A stretch of 63,937 bases of DNA, taken from NCBI GenBank assembly GCA_964626055.1, contig CAZVDF010000015.1, positions 1-63,937 of the forward strand, in the 5' to 3' direction. Shown here piece after piece: positions 9,035 through 17,680 of the stretch. The notes under the pieces were generated by a model. It saw only the letters and a program-made list of their open reading frames with translations. It was not told the DNA's origin and made no database searches. Origin of the DNA: JAFGSG01 sp964626055 (lineage in GTDB: Bacteria > Spirochaetota > UBA4802 > JAFGDQ01). The position numbers and the translations under genes were made by a program. How positions within the stretch are numbered: the first letter of the stretch is position 1; each line of letters opens with the position of its first letter.

Positions 9035-9289
9035 TTAATATTTGGCAAATCCGCTTATAAATAATTGTTTTTTAATATCTTCCGAAACAGACTTCAGCAT
9101 TATCTTTTTCCCGTTTTTATGCGATTCCCTGCCGGCGGCAATTAAAAGCTGGGCAACGGAAAGATCGATCCTCCTGACTTTACTGAAATCCAGTATTATT
9201 TCAGATCCATTTTTTAAGACCTTTTTCATCTGCGAATACAGCTTTTTAATATTTTTTACTCCCGTATCTTCCTTCAGTTCTATTACCAC
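9035..9289 (-). CDS. STAS-domain protein in the chemotaxis operon
   Basis: A small STAS (anti-sigma-antagonist type) domain of 84 residues. It has the alternating pattern of the fold, with DFSKVRRIDLSVAQLL where SpoIIAA has its phosphorylatable Ser-Ser-Gly loop. The Ser of DLS may serve, but the following Gly is missing. The frame stays open to 9430 inside cheA. I chose the GTG at 9289 because GGAGG lies six bases upstream and the chosen start leaves a complete domain. It sits between cheA and cheY, as in several spirochaete and deltaproteobacterial chemotaxis clusters. Its partner is unknown. Confidence 0.75.
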   Translation of the reverse strand: MVIELKEDTGVKNIKKLYSQMKKVLKNGSEIILDFSKVRRIDLSVAQLLIAAGRESHKNGKKIMLKSVSEDIKKQLFISGFAKY

Positions 9290-9341
9290 ACCGCCCTCCG
9301 ATGACTTGTTGATTAGAATATCCTGTTGCGATAAACCGCCC

Positions 9342-11531
9342 TCAGCCGGCCATTTCCCGCACAAGACCGTGTATATCCAGTATAAGCGATACAGTCCCGT
9401 CACCGAGTATGGAGGCTCCGGATATCGCATGACTCCTTGTTATGGCAGAATCAATGCTTTTTATCACTATCTGCTGCTGCCCTATCAGTTCATCCACCAT
9501 GAGCCCCAGGTATAGTCCGTTCGACTCGACTATGACGATCAGTCCTTCCCACGGATTTTTATGCTCCGGCGTTATACCGAACAGGTCATATATCCTGACC
9601 AGCATTATATATCTGTCTCTTACATATACTACTTCACCCCGTCCCTCCACTGTCTTTACGTCATTTTTATTCGGCTGCAGGGATTCCACAATAGACAGCA
9701 ACGGTATAATATAAGTCCATTTTCCTATGCGTACAAGCATCCCGTCTATTATAGCAAGGGTTAAAGGAAGTTTTATAATGAATGTAGTACCTTTCCCCGG
9801 TACGGTATCGATTTTAATTGTGCCTCTCAATTGTTCAATGTTCGTCTTGACGACATCCATTCCTACGCCGCGACCGGACAGATTGCCGACTTTTTCCGCC
9901 GTCGAAAATCCAGGTAAAAAAAGGAAGTCCAGCAGTTTCTCGTCGCTGACCTCCTCTGAAGCTTTAATCAGGCCTTTGCTTTCCGCTTTTTGCCTTACTC
10001 TGGTTTTATTGACTCCCCTGCCGTCGTCCGACACTTCAATAAAGACATTCCCCTCCTGGTGATACGCCTTCATGCATATTACACCGGCTCCCGGCTTTCC
10101 CGCCTTTTCTCTTTCTTCGGGAGTTTCGATCCCGTGATCAATCGAGTTGCGGATCATATGCTTCAAAGGATCGTTGATTTTTTCAATTACGGTTTTATCC
10201 AGCTCCGTTTCCATTCCCTCTATCTCCAGTTTGATTTCCTTCCCGTATTCCTTTGCCGTATCTCTGACAAATCTTTTAAACTGTTCGAAGCTGAACCCGA
10301 TCGGGATCATTCTTATGGCCATAATCTGCTGCTGGAATTCGCGCGTGGTCCTGTCAATTCCATAGATCGCATTTTTTAATTTTTCCCCTTCCTCGCCACC
10401 GATCCTCTCGGCGGCTTTTGATATTGCAGATTGGCCTATTACTACCTCTCCGAGAAGATTCAGAAGACTGTCCAGCTTGCCGGTCGCAACCCTGATAGTG
10501 CTGCTTTCCAGTTTTTTTCTTATTTTTTCCTGTTCCGAGAGAGCATAATTTACATCGTCCTGAGACGCATACCCCTTCTCCACAATGATCTCCGCAATCT
10601 TTTTCCCTTCAGTGTTCTGTGTTTTGAGGACATTCGTAAGCTCGTTCTCGGTAATCATATTTTTTGATATCATTATTTCCCCGATCCTATCGGGGACGCT
10701 CTCGACCTTTGCGCTATTGCTGCCTGTAACCTCTTCCACGGTAATCCTGCTGTAATCTTTAACGAATAAAAATATATCTTCCAATTCCTCCCTGGAATGT
10801 CTCGTCCTTATAGTAATATCCCAGTTCAGGTAGCATTTTTCGGGATCTAATTTTCCGAAAGCGGGCAGCCTGCTCCTGTCCACGCTGCGCGTACTTATCC
10901 GACCGAAAGATGCGAGCTCTTCAATAAGTATTAATGGATCAATGCCTTTTTTAAAAATCGACTCATCGAATCCGGTTTTCACTCTGAAAAATTTATAATC
11001 ATATTTTTCTTCTTCCGTGCTCGGCGCCGCCGGCGACATCGCGGCAGGTCCGGCTTTCGATACCTGTTTATTTTCCGCCGGCTGCCCTTCTTCGGATTTT
11101 TCGCTGTAATCCCGGCCACTGTCTTTTCTCAATATCTGATGCGCCCTATCTTCTTTGTATTCCTCCATCTTCTTCAGTAATTTTTCCCTTAACTCATTCC
11201 TGCCGGATTTCGCCGCTTCTTCGTCCGAGCCGAAAATTATCATTTTAATCCAATCCATGCTGTTAAGAAGGATATCGATAAGGCCTTCATCGACGACAAG
11301 GTCGCCTGACCGGACTCCGTCTATCAGGTTCTCCAGCTTATGCGTGAAGCTGGAGATATCGCTGTAGCCCACCATACCCGAGCTGCCTTTCAGCGTATGA
11401 ATGCATCTGAAAATGCGGTTGACCACTTCGGGCTCTGTGCCTTCTTCCAGCCTGACAATATCGGGCTCGAGGTTTTGCAGAATTTCCCTGGCCTCGCCCG
11501 TAAAGATTTCCTTCAAACCATCCTGTTCCAT
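9342..11531 (-). CDS. cheA: Chemotaxis histidine kinase CheA with MshEN-like insert
   Basis: CheA autophosphorylates and passes phosphate to CheY and CheB. The HPt domain (1-105) has H45 in IHTLKGSS. A low-complexity linker follows (130-175), then a domain at about 178-268 beginning FFRVKTGFD. A tandem 24-residue motif at 282-334 matches the MshEN fold, which binds c-di-GMP in other proteins. Then come dimerisation (345-415), kinase (415-590; N box HMIRNSIDHGIE, G boxes DDGRG and GRGVGMD) and a CheW-like C-terminus. The 729-residue length reflects the inserts. The MshEN-like part is unusual for CheA. Confidence 0.95.
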   Translation of the reverse strand: MEQDGLKEIFTGEAREILQNLEPDIVRLEEGTEPEVVNRIFRCIHTLKGSSGMVGYSDISSFTHKLENLIDGVRSGDLVVDEGLIDILLNSMDWIKMIIFGSDEEAAKSGRNELREKLLKKMEEYKEDRAHQILRKDSGRDYSEKSEEGQPAENKQVSKAGPAAMSPAAPSTEEEKYDYKFFRVKTGFDESIFKKGIDPLILIEELASFGRISTRSVDRSRLPAFGKLDPEKCYLNWDITIRTRHSREELEDIFLFVKDYSRITVEEVTGSNSAKVESVPDRIGEIMISKNMITENELTNVLKTQNTEGKKIAEIIVEKGYASQDDVNYALSEQEKIRKKLESSTIRVATGKLDSLLNLLGEVVIGQSAISKAAERIGGEEGEKLKNAIYGIDRTTREFQQQIMAIRMIPIGFSFEQFKRFVRDTAKEYGKEIKLEIEGMETELDKTVIEKINDPLKHMIRNSIDHGIETPEEREKAGKPGAGVICMKAYHQEGNVFIEVSDDGRGVNKTRVRQKAESKGLIKASEEVSDEKLLDFLFLPGFSTAEKVGNLSGRGVGMDVVKTNIEQLRGTIKIDTVPGKGTTFIIKLPLTLAIIDGMLVRIGKWTYIIPLLSIVESLQPNKNDVKTVEGRGEVVYVRDRYIMLVRIYDLFGITPEHKNPWEGLIVIVESNGLYLGLMVDELIGQQQIVIKSIDSAITRSHAISGASILGDGTVSLILDIHGLVREMAG

Positions 11532-11548
11532 TATAATTAACCCCGCCT

Positions 11549-13711
11549 TTAAAAGTCTTCAAATCCGCGCGTTTCTGCAGTCTGCGGGATATCCGTCTTT
11601 CTCTGCTTTTTTATTTCTTCCTTTGCTTTACCCGGATTGTTTTTCGGCTGGTTGGCTCTCAGGTGAAGTATATCGTGCTCTTTACCCATATCCGAAGTTT
11701 TATCGCTTACCGTGAACATATCCATCAGGTTCATCAGTTCTTTTGCCTTATTGGACATGTCCTCGCTTGCGGAAGCGGTTTCTTCCACCAGGGCGGCGTT
11801 CTGCTGCGTCATCGTATCCATTTCCATTACGGCTTTATTGACCTGTTCGGCTCCGAGATTCTGCTCCGTGCTGGCGGCCGCGATTTCCGATATCATGGTG
11901 TTTACCCCGTTAACGGAGGCGGCTATTTCTTTTAAAGCGTTGCCGCTTTTATTCACAAGTTCTGCGCCGTTCTTAATCTTTTCAATGGAATCGTTTATAA
12001 GGGTCCCGACTTCTTTTGCGGCCCTCGCAGACCTCTGCGCAAGATTTCTCACTTCGCCTGCCACAACCGCAAAGCCCCTGCCGTGCTCGCCGGCCCTGGC
12101 TGCTTCAACGGCCGCGTTAAGAGCGAGAAGATTCGTCTGGAACGATATTTCGTTTATCATGGAGTTGATCTCGCCTATTTTTTTGCTGGACTGGCTTATC
12201 TCGTTTATTGAACTGACCGCGTTGTTCACCACAACAACCCCTTCCTCCGCCAGCTTTGACGTATTCAGCGACATTTTACTTGCCCTTTCGGCGTTATCCG
12301 CATTCTGCTTTATTGTGGCCGTCGTCTCCTCAATTGTGGATGCGATCTCTTCAAGCGCCGAGGCCTGCTCCGAAGTTCGCTGGGACAGGTTCTGATTTCC
12401 GCCAGAGATCTGCTCGAGAGCCTGCGCGAGGCTCTGGATGGACAATATCACTTTTGAGAGGAGCTTATCGATGTTGTTCACAGCGTCGTTCAGGGCATAC
12501 GATATTTCACCCAGCATCCCGACATCTTCTTTAGTGCCCACGCTTATCCTTTCTGACAGATTGCCGCTTGCGAATTTACGCGCAAATTCCGAAATGTCCC
12601 TGATGAGATGCTCAAGGTTATCCACGGAATTATTTAAAGTCTGGGAGAGCTCTCCCAGCATCCCGGTTTCACTCTTTTTGCTGACATCCAGCCTCTCCGA
12701 AAAATCCCCTTTTGAGAATTTAGTCGCGAAATTCAATATGTTCGAGATCAGTTCTTCAAGAAGCTCCGAAGTAACATTCAGCGATTGCGACAGATCTCCC
12801 AGCATTCCCCTCTCCTTTTTTTTACTGACATCCAGCCTTCCGGAAAAATCGCCGTGCGCGAGCTTATCTGCAAATCCGGTTATGTCCGTTATTACTTCCT
12901 CAAGGTTCCGCGAAGCCTCGTTTAAGGCGTCGGAAAGTTTCCCGAATTCATCTTTCTGCTCCAGGTCTATCCTCTGTCTGAAATTCCCGGAAGCAATGCT
13001 TTTGGCGAATTCGAGCAGCTTTTTCAGCGGTCTGGATATAGATCTGGAGACAAGGAACAGAATAAAAGCGACGACAACCGATATGCTTGCGAATATGATT
13101 ATCATTTTTAAGCTGATCGCGGCTATTTCTTCATTTACATCTTCGATATATATGCCTGTGCCCAGAATCCACTTCCAGGGCTTAAAACTTTCCACATATG
13201 ATATTTTTGGGACTATCTTCTGGGTGTTATCCTTCCACTGCCATATGTAATGAACAAAACCCTTGCCCGATATCGCGCAGAGCTGCGACATCTCGACAAA
13301 AAGGCGCTTTCCTGTCGGATCTGCATAATCTGAGACGTCTTTTCCGTTCAGATCCGGACGGAACGGATGTATTATCATATAAGGACGAAAATCATTTATC
13401 CATAAATAATCCTTCCCTTCGTCTCCGTACCTTATTTCCCTGATCAATGCAATTGCCTCCGATTGGGCGTCTTCCAGTTTCATTTCACCCTTTTCAACGT
13501 CTTCGTTCAGTTTTTTCAACAGGCTTACGCCGGTTTCTACGACATTCTGTAATTTCATCTTCTTCTGCTCAATAAGGCTGTTTTTCATTGTCGGAATGAA
13601 ATATCCGAAAACCAGAGCCACAAAGCAAATAATTGAAAACACAACGCTTATAAATACCTTGGATTGAAGAGAAATATTTTTCCATACAAATTTTGATTTA
13701 ATACTCCCCAT
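11549..13711 (-). CDS. Methyl-accepting chemotaxis protein with single Cache and four HAMP units
   Basis: A 720-residue receptor. TM1 is about 18-40, a periplasmic single-Cache domain spans 45-195 (YLWINDFRPYMIIHP, WKWILGTGIYI), and TM2 is about 203-222. Four HAMP-like units of about 48 residues follow (228-423), the repeats sharing G(D/N)(F/L)S.R(L/I). The signalling hairpin runs from about 425 to 680, with the conserved tip INEISFQTNLLALNAA. Single-Cache receptors often sense small carboxylates. The protein ends in GFEDF, resembling the CheR/CheB-tethering xWxxF pentapeptide with Phe for Trp. It lies between cheW and cheA, 17 bp from cheA. Confidence 0.95.
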   Translation of the reverse strand: MGSIKSKFVWKNISLQSKVFISVVFSIICFVALVFGYFIPTMKNSLIEQKKMKLQNVVETGVSLLKKLNEDVEKGEMKLEDAQSEAIALIREIRYGDEGKDYLWINDFRPYMIIHPFRPDLNGKDVSDYADPTGKRLFVEMSQLCAISGKGFVHYIWQWKDNTQKIVPKISYVESFKPWKWILGTGIYIEDVNEEIAAISLKMIIIFASISVVVAFILFLVSRSISRPLKKLLEFAKSIASGNFRQRIDLEQKDEFGKLSDALNEASRNLEEVITDITGFADKLAHGDFSGRLDVSKKKERGMLGDLSQSLNVTSELLEELISNILNFATKFSKGDFSERLDVSKKSETGMLGELSQTLNNSVDNLEHLIRDISEFARKFASGNLSERISVGTKEDVGMLGEISYALNDAVNNIDKLLSKVILSIQSLAQALEQISGGNQNLSQRTSEQASALEEIASTIEETTATIKQNADNAERASKMSLNTSKLAEEGVVVVNNAVSSINEISQSSKKIGEINSMINEISFQTNLLALNAAVEAARAGEHGRGFAVVAGEVRNLAQRSARAAKEVGTLINDSIEKIKNGAELVNKSGNALKEIAASVNGVNTMISEIAAASTEQNLGAEQVNKAVMEMDTMTQQNAALVEETASASEDMSNKAKELMNLMDMFTVSDKTSDMGKEHDILHLRANQPKNNPGKAKEEIKKQRKTDIPQTAETRGFEDF

Positions 13712-13756
13712 AATACCTCCAGTATATTATTAATAATTTTAATGTGTTCTTTAATA

Positions 13757-14287
13757 TTATTGCGGACTATTCGCTGCAGATTTGTCGGCTTCGATGGATC
13801 CCAGGTGCTCGATTTCCTTTTCGCTTAAAATCAGATCCACATTGAGTATTATGATCAGGGAATCTTCTATCTGGCCTATGCCTTCAATAAATTCTGTCTG
13901 TATTTTTGAGGTAAAATGAGGAGTCTGCTGTATAGTTGAAAGCGGGATGCTGACTACATCCGATACGGAATCCACGATCATGCCGATCAGTTTTTCCTTT
14001 ACCTCGACTATTATAATGACGGTGAAAGCGTCATATGTCCTGGGTTCCATTTTAAATTTTTTTCTCATGTCGATAGCAGGCACAACCGCCCCTCTTAAAT
14101 TTATAACGCCTTCCATAAAATACGCGGTATTCGGAACATGCGTAATATCCGTCATCCCTATTATTTCTTTAACCTTTTCGACTCCTACCCCGTATGTTTC
14201 GTCGCCTATCAGGAACGTAACATGCTGGTGTTCCTCTCCGGCGATTTCTCCTTCCTTCGAGGATATTCTTGTCTCGTTTTTCTTCAT
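13757..14287 (-). CDS. cheW: Chemotaxis coupling protein CheW
   Basis: CheW links receptors to CheA in the polar array. The 176-residue protein is one CheW domain from about residue 20, with the typical VTFLIGDETYGVGVEKVKEI opening and NLRGAVVPAIDMR. A short charged head (ISSKEGEIAGEEHQ) and an acidic/polar tail are extra. It is the first gene of the minus-strand operon cheW-mcp-cheA-STAS-cheY-cheR-cheB. The promoter must lie in the 315-bp divergent spacer upstream. Confidence 0.95.
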   Translation of the reverse strand: MKKNETRISSKEGEIAGEEHQHVTFLIGDETYGVGVEKVKEIIGMTDITHVPNTAYFMEGVINLRGAVVPAIDMRKKFKMEPRTYDAFTVIIIVEVKEKLIGMIVDSVSDVVSIPLSTIQQTPHFTSKIQTEFIEGIGQIEDSLIIILNVDLILSEKEIEHLGSIEADKSAANSPQ

Positions 14288-14602
14288 TTCGAATCTCCTG
14301 TGGACACCGCTGTTATAGTAAAACAGAAATATACCGAGAACGCGGGTATTTCATAATAATAATTATAATTCTTTTTTATGGAAAATGCAAATTTTTTATT
14401 TTTTATTTTTATATAATTCTTTTCTCACCGGAATATTTTTTTCCTTGCTATCTTTTAAACTTTAAGCTAAAATAATATACGGCGGAAAATTTGCTATAAA
14501 TTGGATTTATTAGTTTATTAGAGCTAAAGAATTAAGCATAAAAGTAAGATATTATTTATACAGGGTGATTAACTTTATTTTACCGAGCACAGATATAATA
14601 TA
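14288..14602. other. AT-rich divergent spacer between cheW and the DUF342 gene
   Basis: This 315-bp gap has very low GC and separates divergent genes, so it should hold the promoter of the chemotaxis operon and that of the DUF342 gene. I see long A/T runs but no convincing -35/-10 pair, no family A-D repeat and no RNA fold. The DUF342 gene also lacks an obvious Shine-Dalgarno sequence. Confidence 0.5.
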
Positions 14603-16330
14603 ATGAAGTATATAATATTTTATTTCGACAATTCAGTCTCAGGCATTTTCGTCGAGAAAAGCGATGAAAGCGGAAATGTTTCAATGACGCTTTCTTCGCC
14701 TCATAATTTTCTGGCAAAGGATGAGATCGCCGCAAAGATAGTGGAAGTCAACCAGGTTGAGGATCTCGACAGCCATCTGGACAAAACTTATAATTTCCAC
14801 ATTTATCAAAAATACGTTCCCGTTAAAGCGGGCGAAGGAATTGCATTCGACGCCCTCCTTTCAACATTCAAAGCCACCGAGTACGGATTTGTAAAATTCG
14901 ATAAAAATAAAAATTCCATCGTATTATTAAGCCCGCTCAGAATCCAGAAAGACAAAATGAGAGCTTTTTACATTATACATCCTACAAAGTTCAAAAAAAT
15001 CCCCACAGTACAGGAGATTGAAGAAATATTACTTAAACAAAAAATATATACGATGGTCGACAAAAATGCCCTCGCGGACGAACTGGGAAAAATTAATACC
15101 GAGATCGGTCAGGCTCACAAAATAAAAATAGCCCAGGGTAAAGAAGCAAAAGACGGTTTTGATGAATACTTTACTCCTCTCATAGATTTCGAAAAAAAAG
15201 CCGGCAAAATCCTTGAAGACGGGAGCATCGATTTCAAGGAAATCGGCTCCATAGTTGAAATAAAACAAAGACAGGCTATATTAAAAAAAATACCCGCCGA
15301 AAAGCCGGAGGACGGTTTTGATATATTCGGACAAAAAACCCAGGGGATTATGAAGATGACGGACGGGTATAAGGCCGGCGACAATCTGGTGCCTTCCATT
15401 GATCCCAATATTTACGCTTCGACAATCGACGGCTGCCTTGAAATAGCGCAAAAAACCGTATCCGTATCCCCCATATCTGTAATAAAAGGGGACGTAAGTT
15501 ATGAATCAGGGAATATCGATTTCCACGGATCTGTAAATATTAAAGGGTCGGTACTGCCGGGTTTTACGGTTAAGGCCAAAGGGGATGTTGTGATAGGACA
15601 GAACGTTTCCGATGCGTTGATAGAAGCCGGAGGCGATGTTACGGTCAAACTCGGGATAGAAGGGAAAGGCAGCACAATAATAAAAGCCGGCGGGAAAGTA
15701 AAAGCAAGCTTTATTATTAATTCGAAAGTGGAAGCGATAGGAGAGATACAGGTTCAGGATTCCATAATAAACAGCGATATTTTTTCAAATGATAAAATAT
15801 TTGTAACCGATAAACACGGGAAAATAGTAGGAGGCGAGACAAAAGCGCTCTATGAGATCCATGCTAAAATTTCCGGCGTGCCGAATGAAAACAAGACAAT
15901 ACTTACTGTGGGGAAAAGTGTCGTAATAGAGAATGAATTATTAAATATTAAAAACAAAATACTCCCCGTAAAAAATAAAATAGAAGAAATAACCCAAAAA
16001 ATAAAATCGAGTTTCGGAGAAGAAATATTCACAAATCCAAAAGGACTGATCGCGATACTGCCTCCCGTCAAAAAAAAGACCTGCATAGGGCTGCTTACGG
16101 AACTGACGTCATTTAACAAAGAGTTTAAAACACTTAAAGAAGAATACTCGTTAAAGGAGAATGAGCTTCATTTTGACCGCGAACCGGTTATAGAAATAAC
16201 CAATATGGTCTATCCGGGTACTATGATAAAAATAAAAAAATCCGTCAGAACGATAGTCGAAGAACTTCATAACGTGAAATTCTATGAGGATAGCGAGACC
16301 AAGGAAATACGTTTTACCGCGGCAGTCTAA
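14603..16330 (+). CDS. FapA/DUF342-family protein
   Basis: A 575-residue cytoplasmic protein of the DUF342 (FapA, flagellar assembly protein A) family. The C-terminal two thirds show the family's right-handed beta-helix repeats (about residues 290-420, rich in GDV, GSV and KAGG turns) followed by a coiled region at about 440-530. The N-terminal 130 residues are less conserved. FapA-like proteins help polar placement of chemotaxis and flagellar components in Vibrio, which fits the divergent chemotaxis operon; that role here is inference. The start has no clear ribosome site. A terminator follows. Confidence 0.85.
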   Translation: MKYIIFYFDNSVSGIFVEKSDESGNVSMTLSSPHNFLAKDEIAAKIVEVNQVEDLDSHLDKTYNFHIYQKYVPVKAGEGIAFDALLSTFKATEYGFVKFDKNKNSIVLLSPLRIQKDKMRAFYIIHPTKFKKIPTVQEIEEILLKQKIYTMVDKNALADELGKINTEIGQAHKIKIAQGKEAKDGFDEYFTPLIDFEKKAGKILEDGSIDFKEIGSIVEIKQRQAILKKIPAEKPEDGFDIFGQKTQGIMKMTDGYKAGDNLVPSIDPNIYASTIDGCLEIAQKTVSVSPISVIKGDVSYESGNIDFHGSVNIKGSVLPGFTVKAKGDVVIGQNVSDALIEAGGDVTVKLGIEGKGSTIIKAGGKVKASFIINSKVEAIGEIQVQDSIINSDIFSNDKIFVTDKHGKIVGGETKALYEIHAKISGVPNENKTILTVGKSVVIENELLNIKNKILPVKNKIEEITQKIKSSFGEEIFTNPKGLIAILPPVKKKTCIGLLTELTSFNKEFKTLKEEYSLKENELHFDREPVIEITNMVYPGTMIKIKKSVRTIVEELHNVKFYEDSETKEIRFTAAV

Positions 16331-16417
16331 GCAGCGGAAAAATATTTTTTAGTTGACACGTGTTTGGCGTGGAGCTTCATTTATTTATTAAGCAATTAAA
16401 TTATTAATTACTTCATC

Positions 16418-16446
16418 AATCGGGGATGTTGCCCGATTTTTTATTT
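16418..16446 (+). terminator. Rho-independent terminator after the DUF342 gene
   Basis: AATCGGG pairs with CCCGATT around a seven-base loop and is followed by a T-rich run. It lies between the DUF342 gene and argF on the same strand, so argF should have its own promoter or depend on readthrough. Confidence 0.8.
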
Positions 16447-16481
16447 AATGGTGAAGTACCGCATGTACAAGAGATAAAAAA

Positions 16482-17423
16482 TTGAAGATACCAAAATTAA
16501 ATACAAAAAACCTGCTCTCAATTGCGGATTTTTCCAAAGAAGAGATCATCAGCATTTTTGAATTTACTTCAAAACTAAAAAAATACCTGAAGCACGGCAG
16601 GAGCCATAAATTTTTATCCGGTAAAACGCTGGGAATGATATTTGAAAAAAGCTCGACGAGAACGAGAGTGTCTTTTGAAACCGGAATTTTTCAGCTTGGC
16701 GGACACGCATTATTTTTAGACAGCAGCGATATCCAGATAGGCAGAGGCGAGACAATTGCCGATACCGCCAGGGTGCTCTCGAAATATGTCGACGCTGTAA
16801 TGATAAGGACTTTTTCTCATTCCAACGTGGAAGAACTCGCCGCCAATGCCGGCATCCCGGTTATAAACGGCCTGTCAGACCAGACGCATCCCTGTCAGGC
16901 TCTGGCGGATCTTTTCACTATTTATGAAAGAGCCGGTGATCTGACTAAAGTAAAACTCTTTTACGTGGGGGACGGCAACAACGTCGCCAATTCGCTTATT
17001 CTGGGCGCGGCAATTTTAGGCATAAGCTTCTCCGCCGCCTGCCCCAGGATCTACTTCCCGGATAAGGAAGTTCTTAAAAAAGCCGGCCAATTATCGCTAC
17101 GCTCCGGAGCAGAAATAAACATCACTCCGGATATCGACGAAGCGGCTCGGAACGCGGACTTCATTTATACCGACGTATGGGTCAGCATGGGTCAGGAAAA
17201 AGAACTTAAAAAGAAAAAGAAAATACTTTCTAAATATAAAATAACAAAGGAATTGCTCGGCAAATGCGCTCCGGGGTGTCTTGTAATGCACTGTCTCCCC
17301 GCCCACAGGGGCGAGGAGATCGACAGCGAAGTCATGGATTCCGACAAATCCATTATTTTTGAACAGGCGGAGAACAGGCTGCATGTTCAGAAAGCGGTAA
17401 TGTGCGCTTTAATGAAAAAGTAA
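16482..17423 (+). CDS. argF: Ornithine carbamoyltransferase
   Basis: This enzyme makes citrulline from ornithine and carbamoyl phosphate in arginine synthesis. The carbamoyl-phosphate loop SSTRTRVSFE, HPCQALAD and the ornithine loop HCLPAHRGEE are intact. The pattern is that of the anabolic ornithine enzyme rather than the aspartate or acetylornithine enzymes. The length (313) is normal. The start is TTG; no upstream ATG or GTG is possible because of a TAA ten bases before it, and the ribosome site is weak. argG follows after a gap filled by repeat D1. Confidence 0.96.
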   Translation: MKIPKLNTKNLLSIADFSKEEIISIFEFTSKLKKYLKHGRSHKFLSGKTLGMIFEKSSTRTRVSFETGIFQLGGHALFLDSSDIQIGRGETIADTARVLSKYVDAVMIRTFSHSNVEELAANAGIPVINGLSDQTHPCQALADLFTIYERAGDLTKVKLFYVGDGNNVANSLILGAAILGISFSAACPRIYFPDKEVLKKAGQLSLRSGAEINITPDIDEAARNADFIYTDVWVSMGQEKELKKKKKILSKYKITKELLGKCAPGCLVMHCLPAHRGEEIDSEVMDSDKSIIFEQAENRLHVQKAVMCALMKK

Positions 17424-17431
17424 AGCCGCTC

Positions 17432-17589
17432 CTGTCCCCCCTATCCCCCAAAGGGGGCACCGGCTTGGAAGGTTTGACAAGATGACTTCGTAATTGATTA
17501 TTCAAAATAAGATATACGTTGTCCAGAAGTACTATAAAAGTTATAAGGACATAGTTTTGTGCCCCCTATGGGTTAGGGGGTTGAGACAG
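17432..17589. repeat. Family D element, copy D1, with terminal inverted repeats
   Basis: A 158-bp element bounded by CTGTC and GACAG. Its ends form imperfect inverted repeats of about 29 bp built from CCCCCTA.CCCC and GGGGGCAC on the left and GTGCCCCC and GGTTAGGGGG on the right. The roughly 100-bp middle is AT-rich and has no open frame. It fills most of the argF-argG gap. The form suggests a non-autonomous mobile element, but no transposase is in the window. Confidence 0.65.
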
Positions 17590-17680
17590 CAATGGCGAAC
17601 TATTTCGATTAACTCTATTTGCGTTTAATTCTTTTTCATACAGACTAATAAATATTTATTCTCAAGAGGTAAAAATTAAT

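Noticed and set aside
9290..9430. Longer version of the STAS gene reaching into cheA
   Set aside because: It would overlap cheA by 89 bases with a sequence of no STAS character; the GTG at 9289 has a better ribosome site.
11712..13250. Long open frames antisense to the chemoreceptor
   Set aside because: They are Ser-rich shadows of the receptor coding strand; the receptor frame has clear Cache, HAMP and signalling domains.
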